From Bradyrhizobium sp. CB82 (GTDB taxonomy: Bacteria > Pseudomonadota > Alphaproteobacteria > Rhizobiales > Xanthobacteraceae), in assembly GCF_029714405.1 (NCBI RefSeq), contig NZ_CP121650.1, positions 8,065,001-8,129,000 of the forward strand: a DNA stretch of 64,000 nucleotides, in the 5' to 3' direction. Below the pieces are notes generated by a model. The model saw only the letters and a program-made list of their open reading frames with translations. It was not told the DNA's origin and did no database searches. Made by a program: the position numbers and the translations under genes. Of this stretch, positions 28,346 through 38,649 are shown piece by piece (the first letter of the stretch is position 1; each line of letters starts with the position of its first letter).

Positions 28346-29893
28346 CTAAAGCCGAGCTGATTGTTGCGTCGCCACCCGATCCCAACAATTGTCCAAGTCT
28401 TTCGGAAGCAGATGCTTCATGATCCTTTGACTTGGCGTGCGCTCGAACTCACTGACGATTTCGATGTAGCGCGGGTTCTGATAGGACGCGAGACGGTCGG
28501 AGAGCCAGTCAGATAGACGTTCCGGTTCGATTGACTTGCCCTTCTTGGCTTTCACGAACAGCTTGATGTCCTGTTCGCCGACGTCCGCGGTAACACCGAT
28601 CATTGCGCAATCTTCGACAGCGGGATGATTGGCCGCTACGTGCTCAACCTCCCAAGCCGACACGTTCTCGCCCTTGCATCTGACGCTGTCAGTGATGCGC
28701 CCGTGGAACCAGAGATTTCCTTCAGTATCCAAGGTGCCCGAGTCGCCGGTTCGCAGAGCTCCGCATACAAGGGCTTTGTCGGTCGCATCTTGATTGTCGA
28801 GGTACCCTTTGAAAAGCGCTCCATCCAATGAGGATCGAATAGCAATCTCTCCTCTGCTGCCAGGAACCGCGGGATTGCCACTCTGATCTATAATGTCAAT
28901 GGTGTACCAAGGCATCGGCTTGCCAACCGACCCGACCACGCCCTCGATATTGCAGGTGGTAATGCTCGAGGCTTCTGTCATGCCGTAGCATTCCCGTATC
29001 TCGACGCCGAAGCGGTCCCTGAACTTTGGCCAAACGTCCTTGGGGCAACCGCCACCCCAAGCGATCCGCACAGAATGTTGCAGGTCGAGATCGCTTGCTG
29101 GCTGCTTTAGCAGAATCTGCAAAATGCCGCCCAAATAGTGAATGTGCGTCGCGCCAGCGCTTCGTACATGGCTCCAGAAAGAGCTCGCGCTGAAACGATC
29201 GATCATGGCTAAGGTGACATCTTCGATTATCGGCAGAATGATTAATTGCGCACCGCCGATGTGGAAGAGCGGCTCCCAAACGAAGAATATATCTCCAGGC
29301 TTCATCGCCGTCAGGATGCGAGCAGCCTCACCAGCAAGCCGCAACATGCCGTGCGTGACGAGAACACCCTTCGGTCTTCCGGTGGTGCCGGACGTATACA
29401 TTATTGCGAATAGATCTTCGGCTTCGAGTGGAGCGTCGGCGAAAGCTAGTTCTTTCTGCAGAACCCTCTCGAGTGAGCGCTCATCATGCGGCTCACCGAT
29501 CGTGATCACCGCATTAGATGAAATCTTGGCGCGGCAATCCACAATAGTGGAAAGAAACTCCCGATCGCAGACCACCAGGCTCGGCTTGCTGTGGTCGAGA
29601 ATGTAGCGGAGCCCCTCACCTTTCTGTTGAGCATTCACTGGGACCCAGACGGCGCCTGCGCGGGCAATTCCGAAAAGTACAGCTAGCGACAGCCGCGAAT
29701 TCCGCATCATGACAGCAACACGGTCACCCGGCTGCAGGCCTCTAAAACGCAAGTCTGCCGCAAATGTCGCGGAGTGTTTTTTCAACGCAGCGAAAGTGAT
29801 CGCCTCACCGTTGAATTTGGCAAAGATTCGATCCGGATTTTGCTCAGCTTTCTCGTTGAAGTCAGCAATAAAGCCTTTAAGGGACTCGACCAT
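28346..29893 (-). CDS. AMP-forming acyl-CoA ligase (CaiC-like)
   Basis: A 515-residue ANL-superfamily ligase that adenylates a carboxylic acid and transfers it to coenzyme A. The AMP-binding loop is MYTSGTTGRPKGV, the adenine motif is GMTEAS, and the hinge and C-terminal motif is near LWFHGRITDS. The catalytic Lys region is PRYIEIVSEFERTPSQRIMK. The N-terminal arrangement resembles crotonobetaine/carnitine-CoA ligases. It starts six bases after the enoyl-CoA hydratase stop, so the pair is co-translated: activation, then hydration or isomerisation. Confidence 0.9.
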   Translation of the reverse strand: MVESLKGFIADFNEKAEQNPDRIFAKFNGEAITFAALKKHSATFAADLRFRGLQPGDRVAVMMRNSRLSLAVLFGIARAGAVWVPVNAQQKGEGLRYILDHSKPSLVVCDREFLSTIVDCRAKISSNAVITIGEPHDERSLERVLQKELAFADAPLEAEDLFAIMYTSGTTGRPKGVLVTHGMLRLAGEAARILTAMKPGDIFFVWEPLFHIGGAQLIILPIIEDVTLAMIDRFSASSFWSHVRSAGATHIHYLGGILQILLKQPASDLDLQHSVRIAWGGGCPKDVWPKFRDRFGVEIRECYGMTEASSITTCNIEGVVGSVGKPMPWYTIDIIDQSGNPAVPGSRGEIAIRSSLDGALFKGYLDNQDATDKALVCGALRTGDSGTLDTEGNLWFHGRITDSVRCKGENVSAWEVEHVAANHPAVEDCAMIGVTADVGEQDIKLFVKAKKGKSIEPERLSDWLSDRLASYQNPRYIEIVSEFERTPSQRIMKHLLPKDLDNCWDRVATQQSARL

Positions 29894-29899
29894 GAAATG

Positions 29900-30670
29900 T
29901 CAGGCCTTCCTGGCTGCACGGTCGGCCAGAAACTTTTCCATCATCCGAGCTGTCTCGCCTGACGCGTAAGCCTCACGATGGATCCGCACCGCGGCATCGA
30001 GACACTCGCGGAAACGGACCTCGGTCATCTCGCGAAGCCATTGTTTGTCTAGGCGCATGGCGAGAGGAGGTTTCTCCGCCAGCTCGCGCGCTAGCGAGAG
30101 AGAAGCATCAAGGACGCTTTCCGCTGGAACAATCTTGTTGATGATTCCGATCGAATGACATTCGGTTGCATCCATCAATCGGCCGGTGAGGGTCAAATCT
30201 GTGGTGCGAGCGAGCCCTAGGATTTCCCGCATGATCCACGGCCCAGTGACACTCGCAATGCCTGAATTGATTTCGGGCTGACCCATCCGCACTCCAGCGT
30301 GGCCAATGCGGAAATCGCAGAGCAGCGCAACTTGGAAAGCCGAACCAGCGGCAACGCCATTCAAGGCCGCGATCAGTGGCTTAGGAAGCGACCGAATGAC
30401 ATCGTACAGGCGTTCCCACTCTGCGATCCATTTGGAACCGCTGTCGCCGTCGAACGTCTTCGCCTCGTTGAAATCCTGACCTGCGCAGAATGCCCGATCT
30501 CCCGCGCCGGTCAGAATAATCGCACGGACTGTATTGTCGCCCTGAAGATCCAGGAGGGCATCAACGAGCTCGCACCGCATTGGAGCATGCCAGGCATTGA
30601 GGATTTCCGGCCTGTTCAGCGTGATGACAGCAACCCCATCTTGCCTGTCGACGAGAATATACCGTTTCAC
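29900..30670 (-). CDS. Enoyl-CoA hydratase/isomerase family protein
   Basis: A 256-residue crotonase-fold protein. GAGDRAFCAGQDFNEA carries the first oxyanion-hole segment, and ALNGVAAGSAFQVALLCDFRI the second with the CoA-binding fold. It starts at GTG. It is the first gene of a unit running into the CoA ligase and possibly proC. The crotonase fold covers hydration, isomerisation, dehalogenation and C-C cleavage, so its substrate is open. Together with a CaiC-like ligase, a carnitine-like or short aliphatic acid route is possible. Confidence 0.9.
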   Translation of the reverse strand: MKRYILVDRQDGVAVITLNRPEILNAWHAPMRCELVDALLDLQGDNTVRAIILTGAGDRAFCAGQDFNEAKTFDGDSGSKWIAEWERLYDVIRSLPKPLIAALNGVAAGSAFQVALLCDFRIGHAGVRMGQPEINSGIASVTGPWIMREILGLARTTDLTLTGRLMDATECHSIGIINKIVPAESVLDASLSLARELAEKPPLAMRLDKQWLREMTEVRFRECLDAAVRIHREAYASGETARMMEKFLADRAARKA

Positions 30671-32365
30671 GGCCCCAAACCCTTTTTATTGGAATGCAAT
30701 ATTCTATATCGGATAGTGGATGGATCGCGCGGGCAAGTCAAGCGCCTTTTCCTGGCTGCATTTGAAAAGCTAATCTATCCAGGGAGAACCGCTAACGCTT
30801 GCCCCTGTTTTGCCGCGAAGAATTCGCCGCTACACGAACCCATGGGCGTGGAGACGACTAGTCGGAAGCTACTTAGCTACCAAAGCCGCCACGCGGGCCC
30901 GCGAAAGGATTCGAGATAAGATCTCATCGGAGCAGCTCGGTTGCGAGCCTGCAGACGAGGGGGTGTCTTTGAACAGGAGATTCATCCCTATCATCGCAAC
31001 CCGCCATAGAGTTTCTTTCGCGCTCATGGAATTTCGCGATCTCCGTTGGATCCCAGCGCCCCCGCACTGAAGGCTCCGCCAAGCATCCGAGGCACTCAGA
31101 TTCAAGCGTCGGACACTTTGGTCGCTGCCTGCGAAATCTCGAACACACATTGTGCAGCCCACTCTTCGAACGCAAAAGACGATTGCGCTTTCCGCGCCGC
31201 CGCGCGGGCTGATGCATCGAGCAATCACCAAGTTGGTCGGGCTTGCCAGGCGAAACGATGTGCCGATGCGCCAGAGCTCTCTGCACTGGCCAAGTGGCGC
31301 CCATCATGATCGCCCGCCATAGGGCCGCACCTTCGGGGCAATATCGTGCTTCGCGATTTGTGGCAGCCTTGCCGAGATGCGGAAGCCTCATATGCACTGG
31401 CTGTTCGCCGAACCGGCGCTTTGCTTACGGCCTCCTTCAGATACCGTCTCGCGACGACCGTTGCTGTTCGGCTGACGGTTTCTATCGCCGAGGCCCCGTA
31501 GAGGGACTTTACATCTCCACTGGAGACCACTGCTGGAAACTCGCGCCAGTCACGGCGCTCCGTGTCATGCCTGGCACAAAAAACGGCCGCCCCAAACGGG
31601 GCGGCCAGTGTGTGTTCGTCGCGGGAGGAAGAATACGACGAACGAGTTCAACACAAACGCGCCAGCGTCTTACCCAACTGACCCAGGCCGATTGCAGCTG
31701 CGGCATTCTGGGATCCAAAACGCAGAGCGGCTCATCGTCTTCTGTTGCCCAGACGTGCGCACCTCGAAATCAACCCGTGCCCCTTGCCGCTGCACAATAG
31801 CCACTTGTCGATGTTGTTTGGTGCAATGGTTCGTACATTAACGCTGAAATTCGGCTCAAAATGCGTATTTTGAAGGATTTCCACCCGGTGCCGGGCAGGC
31901 TACCTCGATCGGATTTTAGCGACGCAAGCGGCAACTCGCCGAAGCGCCGGACGGGCGGCGCGCGTATGACGACAGTCGCCTAAACCACTCACTTACAGCC
32001 AACACTGCCAGCATGTTGCCATCTCCTCCAATGTTCGGCTACTGCCTTGTCGCCAACGGTCATTGGCTCACACGTGAAATCATCTGATGAAGTGGGATTT
32101 TGTTGCCATACCGCTCTCCTAAGACCAAGGCGTCGATCCCTGCATAAATAAGGACGATTCGGCACGCTTCTCGAGTTTTGGCGATGGATCGCTGAGGTTG
32201 CGAGCTGCTGTTCGCCAGCCTGCTATCTGTATCCTTCCAACGCCACCGAATTCTATTTGAGCTTCAGCCATGTTGAGCCTCTTCTGGCTGTGCCTCTACC
32301 TTTGGCTGCCCCCCTCAATTCGCGTCCCAGCTCAACAATAGACGTCACAGCGCCGTCCCTATTCA
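30671..32365. other. Long gene-poor region with a possible acyl-CoA dehydrogenase relic
   Basis: About 1.7 kb without an intact gene. On the minus strand near 31110-31240 a frame reads DASARAAARKAQSSF then EISQAATKVSDA, reminiscent of the C-terminal helices of acyl-CoA dehydrogenases. If real, it would be the missing partner of the ligase and hydratase genes. It is interrupted by stops and not claimed firmly. A strong hairpin terminator lies at 31578-31606. The rest shows no coding signal. Confidence 0.3.
31578..31606 (-). terminator. Rho-independent terminator without an obvious gene
   Basis: GGCCGCCCC and GGGGCGGCC form a perfect 9-bp stem with a four-base loop. On the minus strand the stem is followed by GTTTTTT, the classic intrinsic-terminator tail; the plus strand has no T-run. 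The transcript would come from positions above 31610, where no intact gene is seen, so it may end a lost gene or an unrecognised RNA. Confidence 0.7.
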
Positions 32366-34168
32366 CTAGCCTGCTGCAGAGATCCGGCCGAACTCCGTGG
32401 CCTGGCGCTCCAGCAGCCGCCGATAGATCCCGCCGGGCCGCCTCGTCAGAGCAGCATGCGTGCCCTGCTCGGCGATAACGCCGCCATCAAACACCAGAAT
32501 GCGGTCGAGGCTGCGCACCGTCGATAGCCGATGTGCGATCACAATCGAGGTACGGCCCTTCATCAGCCGTTCCATTGCTTCTTGGATGAGGGCTTCCGAT
32601 TCCGAGTCGAGGCTTGAGGTTGCTTCGTCCAGGATCAGAACCGGCGCATCGGCGAGAAAGGCGCGCGCCAGCGCGATGCGCTGCCGCTCGCCACCTGAGA
32701 GCTTGACGCCACGCTCACCAACCAGCGTGCCGTAGCCCCTGCGCAGGCGCAGGATGAACTCGTGCGCATTGGCAAGCCGCGCCGCACGCTCGATCGCCGC
32801 CATACTGGCTCCCGGCCGGCCATATGCGATGTTCTCGGCGAGCGAACGGTGGAACAGGATCGGTTCCTGCTGCACAACAGCCATCTGGCTGCGGAGCGAT
32901 TGCTGCGTGGCCAGAGCGATGTCCTGGCCGTCGATCAGAATGCGCCCGCCCGAAATATCATAGAGCCGCTGCACCAGCTTAACGAAGGTCGTCTTACCGG
33001 ATCCGGAGCGGCCGACCAGACCAACCCTCTCGCCGGCCTTTATGTCAACCGATAGCCTGTCATAGAGCGGTGCTTCGCCGCCGCCATACTGGAAGGTGAC
33101 GTCGTCGAATACGATCTCACCGTCCTCAATGGCGATAGGACTTGCATCCGGCGCGTCCAGGACCCCGATCGGCTCGTCGTGGATCGCGACGAGCTCCTCC
33201 ATATCGTTGACCGAACGCTGGAGGTTGTTGATGTATATGCCAACCTCACGCAGATATGCGTGGATAACGTAGTAGCTGGTCAGCACATAAGTGACATCGC
33301 CTGGTGAGGCGAGCCCAGCCATCCACAGCAGCACCGAGCCGCCGATCACCGAGGCTCGCAGGCACAAGAGCAGCGAGATCTGAGACATCGCGGCATAGTT
33401 GTAGCGCAACCAGGTTCGCAGCGACCGCATTCGCCAGCGGTTGATGGTGCGGGCGAGCCGAGCTTCCTCACGCGCTTCAGCGCCGAAGGATTTTACCACC
33501 GCATTGCAAGTAATCGCATCGGCCAGCGTGCCGCCAACCTTTGTGTCGCAGGCGTTGGAGACCCGTGCGGCAGGCGCGATATAGCGGATCGCGAATATCA
33601 GCGTAATCGCGGCATAAAATGCCGTACCAATCGCGATCACGCCGCCAAGCGCAGGCCAATGCAGCCCGAGCAGGATCATCGAGCCGATCAGTATCGTCAA
33701 AGACGGCAATAGGCACACCAAAATGGTATTGTTGAGCAAGTCGATCGCCCCCATTCCGCGCGTGATCTTTCGCACGCTCGAACCGGCGAAAGAGTTGGCG
33801 TGCCAATCGGTTGAGAACCGTTGGATGCGCATGAACGCCTCGCGCGTCACATCCGACATCGTCTGAAGCGTGAACGGAATGATTGCCCGCAGACCTATGA
33901 AGCGCAGGATCATCGAAATTAGTCCGAGCGCGACGATACCGCCGAAGGCGACCAACGCAGCGTGTCGCGCTGCCTGGTTGTAGGGGCCTGCCGTCAACGC
34001 GTCGACAAGGTGGCCAGAGTAGACCGGCATGAACAGGTCGGCCACCGTTGACCCGAGGAAGCCGACCAGTACAGCGGCGGCACGGTAGGGTTGGCGCAGC
34101 CAGTGGCGGAAAGCGAACTGCAACACCGCCCGGATCGCGATCGGACGTTTGTCATCCATAGCAGTCAT
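32366..34168 (-). CDS. ABC transporter, fused permease and ATPase (exporter type)
   Basis: A 600-residue half-transporter that should work as a homodimeric exporter. The N-terminal 320 residues hold about six membrane spans (for example AAVLVGFLGSTVADLFM). The C-terminal ATPase has Walker A GRSGSGKTT, signature LSGGERQRIALARA, Walker B VLILDEATSSLDSESE and the H-loop IAHRLSTV. The arrangement is of the MsbA/lipid or drug exporter type. It is not NodI/NodJ, which are separate proteins. No partner gene lies nearby, so its cargo is unknown. Confidence 0.92.
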   Translation of the reverse strand: MTAMDDKRPIAIRAVLQFAFRHWLRQPYRAAAVLVGFLGSTVADLFMPVYSGHLVDALTAGPYNQAARHAALVAFGGIVALGLISMILRFIGLRAIIPFTLQTMSDVTREAFMRIQRFSTDWHANSFAGSSVRKITRGMGAIDLLNNTILVCLLPSLTILIGSMILLGLHWPALGGVIAIGTAFYAAITLIFAIRYIAPAARVSNACDTKVGGTLADAITCNAVVKSFGAEAREEARLARTINRWRMRSLRTWLRYNYAAMSQISLLLCLRASVIGGSVLLWMAGLASPGDVTYVLTSYYVIHAYLREVGIYINNLQRSVNDMEELVAIHDEPIGVLDAPDASPIAIEDGEIVFDDVTFQYGGGEAPLYDRLSVDIKAGERVGLVGRSGSGKTTFVKLVQRLYDISGGRILIDGQDIALATQQSLRSQMAVVQQEPILFHRSLAENIAYGRPGASMAAIERAARLANAHEFILRLRRGYGTLVGERGVKLSGGERQRIALARAFLADAPVLILDEATSSLDSESEALIQEAMERLMKGRTSIVIAHRLSTVRSLDRILVFDGGVIAEQGTHAALTRRPGGIYRRLLERQATEFGRISAAG

Positions 34169-34639
34169 TTCGAAATCCGGTCATGCCCAGCGCGCGAGAC
34201 GGCTCCATCTGATTTGAACCAGCGTCGCAAAAGCGTGATCGAGATGAAAGGATTGCATTTCATGACAGGCGAGAAGACGGCATACCCGTCAGGTTGGGGG
34301 CGTCAGATTTATGTTGGATCCCGAAGACACGCAGGGTGCGCATGAAATGACATGTGACGGTCATCTCAACAATTGCCAAGGCTGGTAGTTGACTGGGCCG
34401 CAGCCAGCCACGCGCGGATGCCGGTAGCCCGAGGGCGGAGTGGATAAACATTAAAATTGGCCGCGTACCAGAAATTGCTTCGCGGCGAGAGATATGGGTG
34501 CCATCAAGTAAGGGTCGAGCAACTTAGGGGATAGCAGATCTAACAACAGATCGCCCACAGAGCGCTGAGCCTTTAAGTTTCCAGGACCACGCTCCCGGTA
34601 CCGGCCGAGCGGCCATCTGATGGGTTTGCTGGCGCAGCA
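34169..34639. other. Intergenic region, nothing recognised
   Basis: No gene is supported between the exporter start and the nodD relic. A spaced inverted repeat based on CATTTCATG / CATGAAATG occurs near 34256 and 34341 but is too far apart for a terminator hairpin and matches no site I know. Confidence 0.3.
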
Positions 34640-34795
34640 GAAGACATCTGCCGCTCACGTGAGGCGCGCAAAAAAGTGCCGGCGCGATGCAAATCACCTA
34701 AATCATGGCGTGCAAGCCACCAGAGCTGCCGTCGTGGGCTGCGTTCGCTCATCAGAGCATCGAGTTCGACCACGAATCGAGACCAGATCTCAGGA
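34640..34795 (-). pseudogene. nodD N-terminal remnant (first copy)
   Basis: The minus strand reads VVELDALMSERSP, matching the LVALDALMTER segment near the start of NodD regulators, followed by drifted sequence (DLGDLHRAGTFLRASRE). The start codon and most of the gene are gone. It lies divergent from, and just beside, a nod box, exactly as intact nodD genes do. A homologous relic lies at 50480-50640. Confidence 0.5.
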
Positions 34796-34808
34796 GCGCA
34801 TCGTCACT

Positions 34809-34855
34809 ATCGGCGATGTCAATGCATCCCATCCACAAAATCGATTTCCCCAATT
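34809..34855 (+). promoter_or_regulatory. nod box, candidate promoter for nodPQ
   Basis: The 3' half reads ATCCACAAAATCGATTT then CCCCAAT, close to the nod-box core ATCCAAACAATCGATTTTACCAATC. It points rightwards to nodP, about 540 bp away with no intact gene between. NodD bound here in the presence of plant flavonoids would activate nodPQ. Confidence 0.6.
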
Positions 34856-35394
34856 GAGGCGCTGCCGGTAGGAAAAATGCCTGCAATTGAGCGACATGGT
34901 AGGTTTCCTGTCGGGGACACTACGAGGAGTACGTCATTATGGACGCCCGCAATGCAGTTGTAGGCGGGTTTTTTGCCGGCTCCGCGCCAGCTATTGTTGA
35001 TTGGTGGAAACGACGCCTGCAAGCTCGAAAAGCATGTAGATGATCATGCCCTCCCCTTTCAGCAAGATGGATCGATCGGGTTACCCGGCCTCCACCTGTA
35101 TGCGCGGCTCTATGGTGAGCCAGCGTGATGTTGAGGCAGCAACCAAGAAATCGAACAATCGTCGGTCAGTCTCTGATGTACCCCCGCGGGCTGGTCCCGC
35201 AATTCTGTGCCGTTGGCGATGGTGACGCCGACTCTATCTGCTTTGGTCGATCATGGAGTGAATACCAGCGGAGCACGCGATCCTGCTCGCATCAAGGCTA
35301 AATGATCACTGATTTACTAGGCAAGCTCTGAAATATGACGTGAATGCCGGCACGGCAACGGACGTCGTTGCTGTAGATCTCGAGGATGTTCAAT

Positions 35395-36330
35395 ATGAAC
35401 GCGAGGGTCATGATCAGGTTCGAAACGCATAGGTTGCCCGGGCATTTGCGTCGGCTCGAGGCCGAGTCGATCGAAATTATGCGGGAAGTAGTAGCCGAGT
35501 TCAAAAAGCCGGTGATGCTCTATTCAATCGGCAAGGATTCCAGCGTCATGCTGCACCTTGCGCTGAAGGCATTTTACCCGGCGAAGCTGCCTTTCCCGTT
35601 GATGCATATCGATACGACCTGGAAATTCCGGGAGATGATTACTTTTCGCGACGAGACGGCAAGACGCGTCGGAGCCGATCTGATCGTTCACATCAACAAG
35701 GACGGTCTTGCGAAAGGTATCAATCCAACCCACTCAGGTTCCACGCTACATACCCAGATTATGAAGACCGACGCCCTCAAGCAGGCGCTCGATCTGTATG
35801 GATTCGATGCGGCATTCGGCGGCGCGCGGCGCGACGAGGAAAAAAGCCGCGCCAAGGAGCGCATATTTTCGTGCCGCTCGGCAGGACATGTCTGGGATCC
35901 GCGCAACCAGCGGCCTGAACTTTGGAAGCTTTTCAACACCCGGATCCGACAGGGAGAAAAGATGAGGGTGTTCGCGATGTCGAATTGGACGGAGCTCGAC
36001 ATTTGGGAATACATCATGCTCGAAAGAATTCCTGTCGTCCCTCTCTACCTTGCGAAGCACCGGCCGGTGGTGCATCGCAACGGCACCCTGATCATGATGG
36101 ACGACGAGCGGCTCCCGCTCTTGCCCAACGAGACCCCTAAGATGCGGAGAATCCGCTTTCGTACGCTCGGGTGCTATCCCCTGAGCGGCGCCATCGAGTC
36201 GGACGCCACGACGATCGAGGACATTGTCGCCGAAATGCGGATTGCGAGAATTTCGGAGCGGCAGGGGCGCCTCATCGACACGGATGAGGCGGCTTCAATG
36301 GAGAGGAAGAAGCGGGAAGGATACTTTTGA
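35395..36330 (+). CDS. nodP: Sulfate adenylyltransferase subunit 2 (NodP)
   Basis: A 311-residue small subunit of ATP sulfurylase (CysD/NodP family), which with the NodQ GTPase domain converts sulfate and ATP to adenosine phosphosulfate. The PP-loop reads [18 protein letters not shown]. Further conserved stretches are [19 protein letters not shown] and [10 protein letters not shown]. The ATG at 35395 has GAGG nine bases upstream; one at 35386 lies directly on that GAGG and is less likely. The stop overlaps the nodQ start (TGATG). Position behind a nod box favours NodP over housekeeping CysD. Confidence 0.92.
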   Translation: MNARVMIRFETHRLPGHLRRLEAESIEIMREVVAEFKKPVMLYSIGKDSSVMLHLALKAFYPAKLPFPLMHIDTTWKFREMITFRDETARRVGADLIVHINKDGLAKGINPTHSGSTLHTQIMKTDALKQALDLYGFDAAFGGARRDEEKSRAKERIFSCRSAGHVWDPRNQRPELWKLFNTRIRQGEKMRVFAMSNWTELDIWEYIMLERIPVVPLYLAKHRPVVHRNGTLIMMDDERLPLLPNETPKMRRIRFRTLGCYPLSGAIESDATTIEDIVAEMRIARISERQGRLIDTDEAASMERKKREGYF

Positions 36331-38219
36331 TGGATATGGAAGCCGCGCCTTTCGTCGCCGAGGCCGACAGCAAGGATCAATTGCGCTTCATCACGTGTGG
36401 CTCGGTCGACGACGGAAAATCGACGCTGATCGGCCGGCTCCTACACGACAGCAAGATGATCTATGAGGACCAGCTGCAGGCGCTCACGCGTGATAGCGCC
36501 AAGCAAGGCACAACCGGCGGTGACATCGACTTCGCCTTATTGGTCGACGGCCTTGAGGCTGAGCGCGAACAAGGCATTACCATTGACGTCGCTTATCGAT
36601 TTTTCACGACGCCGCGCAGATCGTTCATGGTCGCCGATACACCAGGCCACGAACAATACACCCGCAATATGGCGACCGGCGCCTCCAACGCGCAGCTCGC
36701 CATCATCCTGATCGATGCGCGCAAAGGGGTTCTGGTGCAGACCAGACGCCACTCCTTCATCTGCTCGCTCTTGGGTATCCGGCACGTCCTCCTCGCCGTA
36801 AACAAGATCGACCTTGTCGACTATCGAAAGGATGTCTTCGACGGCATCGTACACGACTATCTTGCTTTTGCTTCGGAGCTCGGCTTCACCTCGATCATCC
36901 CGGTTCCAATCTCCGCCAGATACGGCGACAACATCGTCAAGCGATCCGGCAATACCGATTGGTATGACGGCCCGCCGCTCCTGGATTACCTCGAGAGTGT
37001 CGAGGTAGAATCTGAGACGGCCGGCCTGCCCTTCCGCTTTCCGGTACAGTGGGTGAACCGTCCCAATCTTGATTTCCGCGGGTATGCTGGCACTATCGCT
37101 TCCGGAAGAGTCGCGGTTGGCGATAAAATCGTCGTGGCACATTCGGCTCGCAGCTCGCGTGTGAAGCGGATCGTGACCTATGATGGTGACCTTGCAGCTG
37201 CCGAAGCAGGCGATGCGGTGACGATTACCCTCGAAGATGAGATCGATGTCAGCCGCGGTGATATGTTGGCAAGCCCCACGCAGCCGCCTGAAATCGCCGA
37301 TCGGTTTGCTGCTCATCTGATCTGGATGGACGAGGAACCAATGGTGCCGGGCCGCTCCTATGCATTCCGGATTGGCACGCAATCGATCGCCTCCGGCAGC
37401 ATTAACCGCTTCAAATACAAGATCGACGTCGACACGTGCGAGCCCGTGGCGGCGGCCACGTTGAATTTCAATGAGATCGGCTTTTGCGAAGTGGCCACTG
37501 TTCTGCCTGCGAGCTTCGATCCGTACCGTGTCAACCGGCGCACGGGATCCTTCATCATGATCGACCGCTATACCAACCGGACGGTCGGCGCGGGAATGAT
37601 CGAATTCCCGCTCCGGCGATCGACTAGCACCGCCTGGCAACCGTTGACGATTGACAAGGAGCAGCGTTCGACGCTCAAGCATCAGAAGCCGTGTATCATA
37701 TGGTTCACCGGATTTTCCGGTGCCGGCAAGTCAACGATCGCCAATATCGTCGACCAGAAGCTGTTCGCGAGGTCTTATCACACGATGCTGCTGGACGGTG
37801 ACAACCTAGGTCACGGTCTCAACCGTGATCTCCTCTTCACTAAAGCAGACCGGGTGGAGAACATCCGGCGTGCAAGTGAAGTGGCGAAACTGATGCTGGA
37901 AGCCGGCTTGATTGTCATCTGCTCGTTCGTTTCGCCCTACAAGACCGACCGCGACATGGTGCGCAAGCTCGTCGGGAACCGTGAATTCGTAGAGGTCTTC
38001 GTAGATACGCCAATAGACGAATGCGTCCGACGCGATCCGAAAGGCCTTTATTCCAGGGTAAAGTCAGGCGAGATCAAGAACTTCACTGGTGTCGATGCGC
38101 CGTACGAAGCGCCGAACACACCGGAGGTGCATTTGAAGACATTTGATGAGCCACCGGAGCAGTTGGCCAATCGGGTTCTCGATGCGCTTGCCACACAAGG
38201 GATTATTTCCATGACATAG
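36330..38219 (+). CDS. nodQ: Bifunctional sulfate adenylyltransferase subunit 1 / APS kinase (NodQ)
   Basis: A 629-residue fusion. Residues up to about 430 form the GTPase subunit of ATP sulfurylase: CGSVDDGKSTLIGRLLHDS, DTPGHEQYTRN and NKIDL. From about 450 on comes an APS kinase with its own P-loop GFSGAGKST, DGDNLGHGLNRDL and FVDTPIDECVRRDPKGLY. Together with NodP it makes PAPS, the sulfate donor for a Nod-factor sulfotransferase such as NodH; no nodH is in this window. GGAAGG lies upstream of the ATG. Confidence 0.94.
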   Translation: MDMEAAPFVAEADSKDQLRFITCGSVDDGKSTLIGRLLHDSKMIYEDQLQALTRDSAKQGTTGGDIDFALLVDGLEAEREQGITIDVAYRFFTTPRRSFMVADTPGHEQYTRNMATGASNAQLAIILIDARKGVLVQTRRHSFICSLLGIRHVLLAVNKIDLVDYRKDVFDGIVHDYLAFASELGFTSIIPVPISARYGDNIVKRSGNTDWYDGPPLLDYLESVEVESETAGLPFRFPVQWVNRPNLDFRGYAGTIASGRVAVGDKIVVAHSARSSRVKRIVTYDGDLAAAEAGDAVTITLEDEIDVSRGDMLASPTQPPEIADRFAAHLIWMDEEPMVPGRSYAFRIGTQSIASGSINRFKYKIDVDTCEPVAAATLNFNEIGFCEVATVLPASFDPYRVNRRTGSFIMIDRYTNRTVGAGMIEFPLRRSTSTAWQPLTIDKEQRSTLKHQKPCIIWFTGFSGAGKSTIANIVDQKLFARSYHTMLLDGDNLGHGLNRDLLFTKADRVENIRRASEVAKLMLEAGLIVICSFVSPYKTDRDMVRKLVGNREFVEVFVDTPIDECVRRDPKGLYSRVKSGEIKNFTGVDAPYEAPNTPEVHLKTFDEPPEQLANRVLDALATQGIISMT

Positions 38220-38649
38220 AGGAATTAGCCGAGTTGGTTCGAACCTGCCAGACGAGCCGTCCTGATGATAATCACCCGAGGCCTTGGTCATTTATATTAA
38301 AGATGACTACCGCCAGGTCTCAGAGCTTGGTCATATGCTCAACCGCAAGTATCCGATCCGCGCAATGTAGGATCTCAAGATGGTTGTTGCCTTACTTCGG
38401 CACTTGGAAGGAAAGCGCCCGTGCTGACATGTTTCAACATCGCGCTTGGCACGGGGTATCTGGGGTGATGTCGGTTGCAAGATTACTCTAGGCCCATCTA
38501 TCTAGCGGTTTTGCGAGCCATTCAGCCGAAAATGCCTCCGAACACTTAGTTCTTCCACAGCTTCTTTCGCTTCACAAGCCGCCGGCACACCTCAAGCAGG
38601 TCCCAAGGGATTGCATTGAGAACTGAAGCTAGGCCCGAAGAAGTGACGC

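Noticed and set aside
36537..37682. A 381-codon minus-strand frame opposite nodQ
   Set aside because: Shadow of the NodQ GTPase domain; composition mirrors the sense gene and no motif is present.
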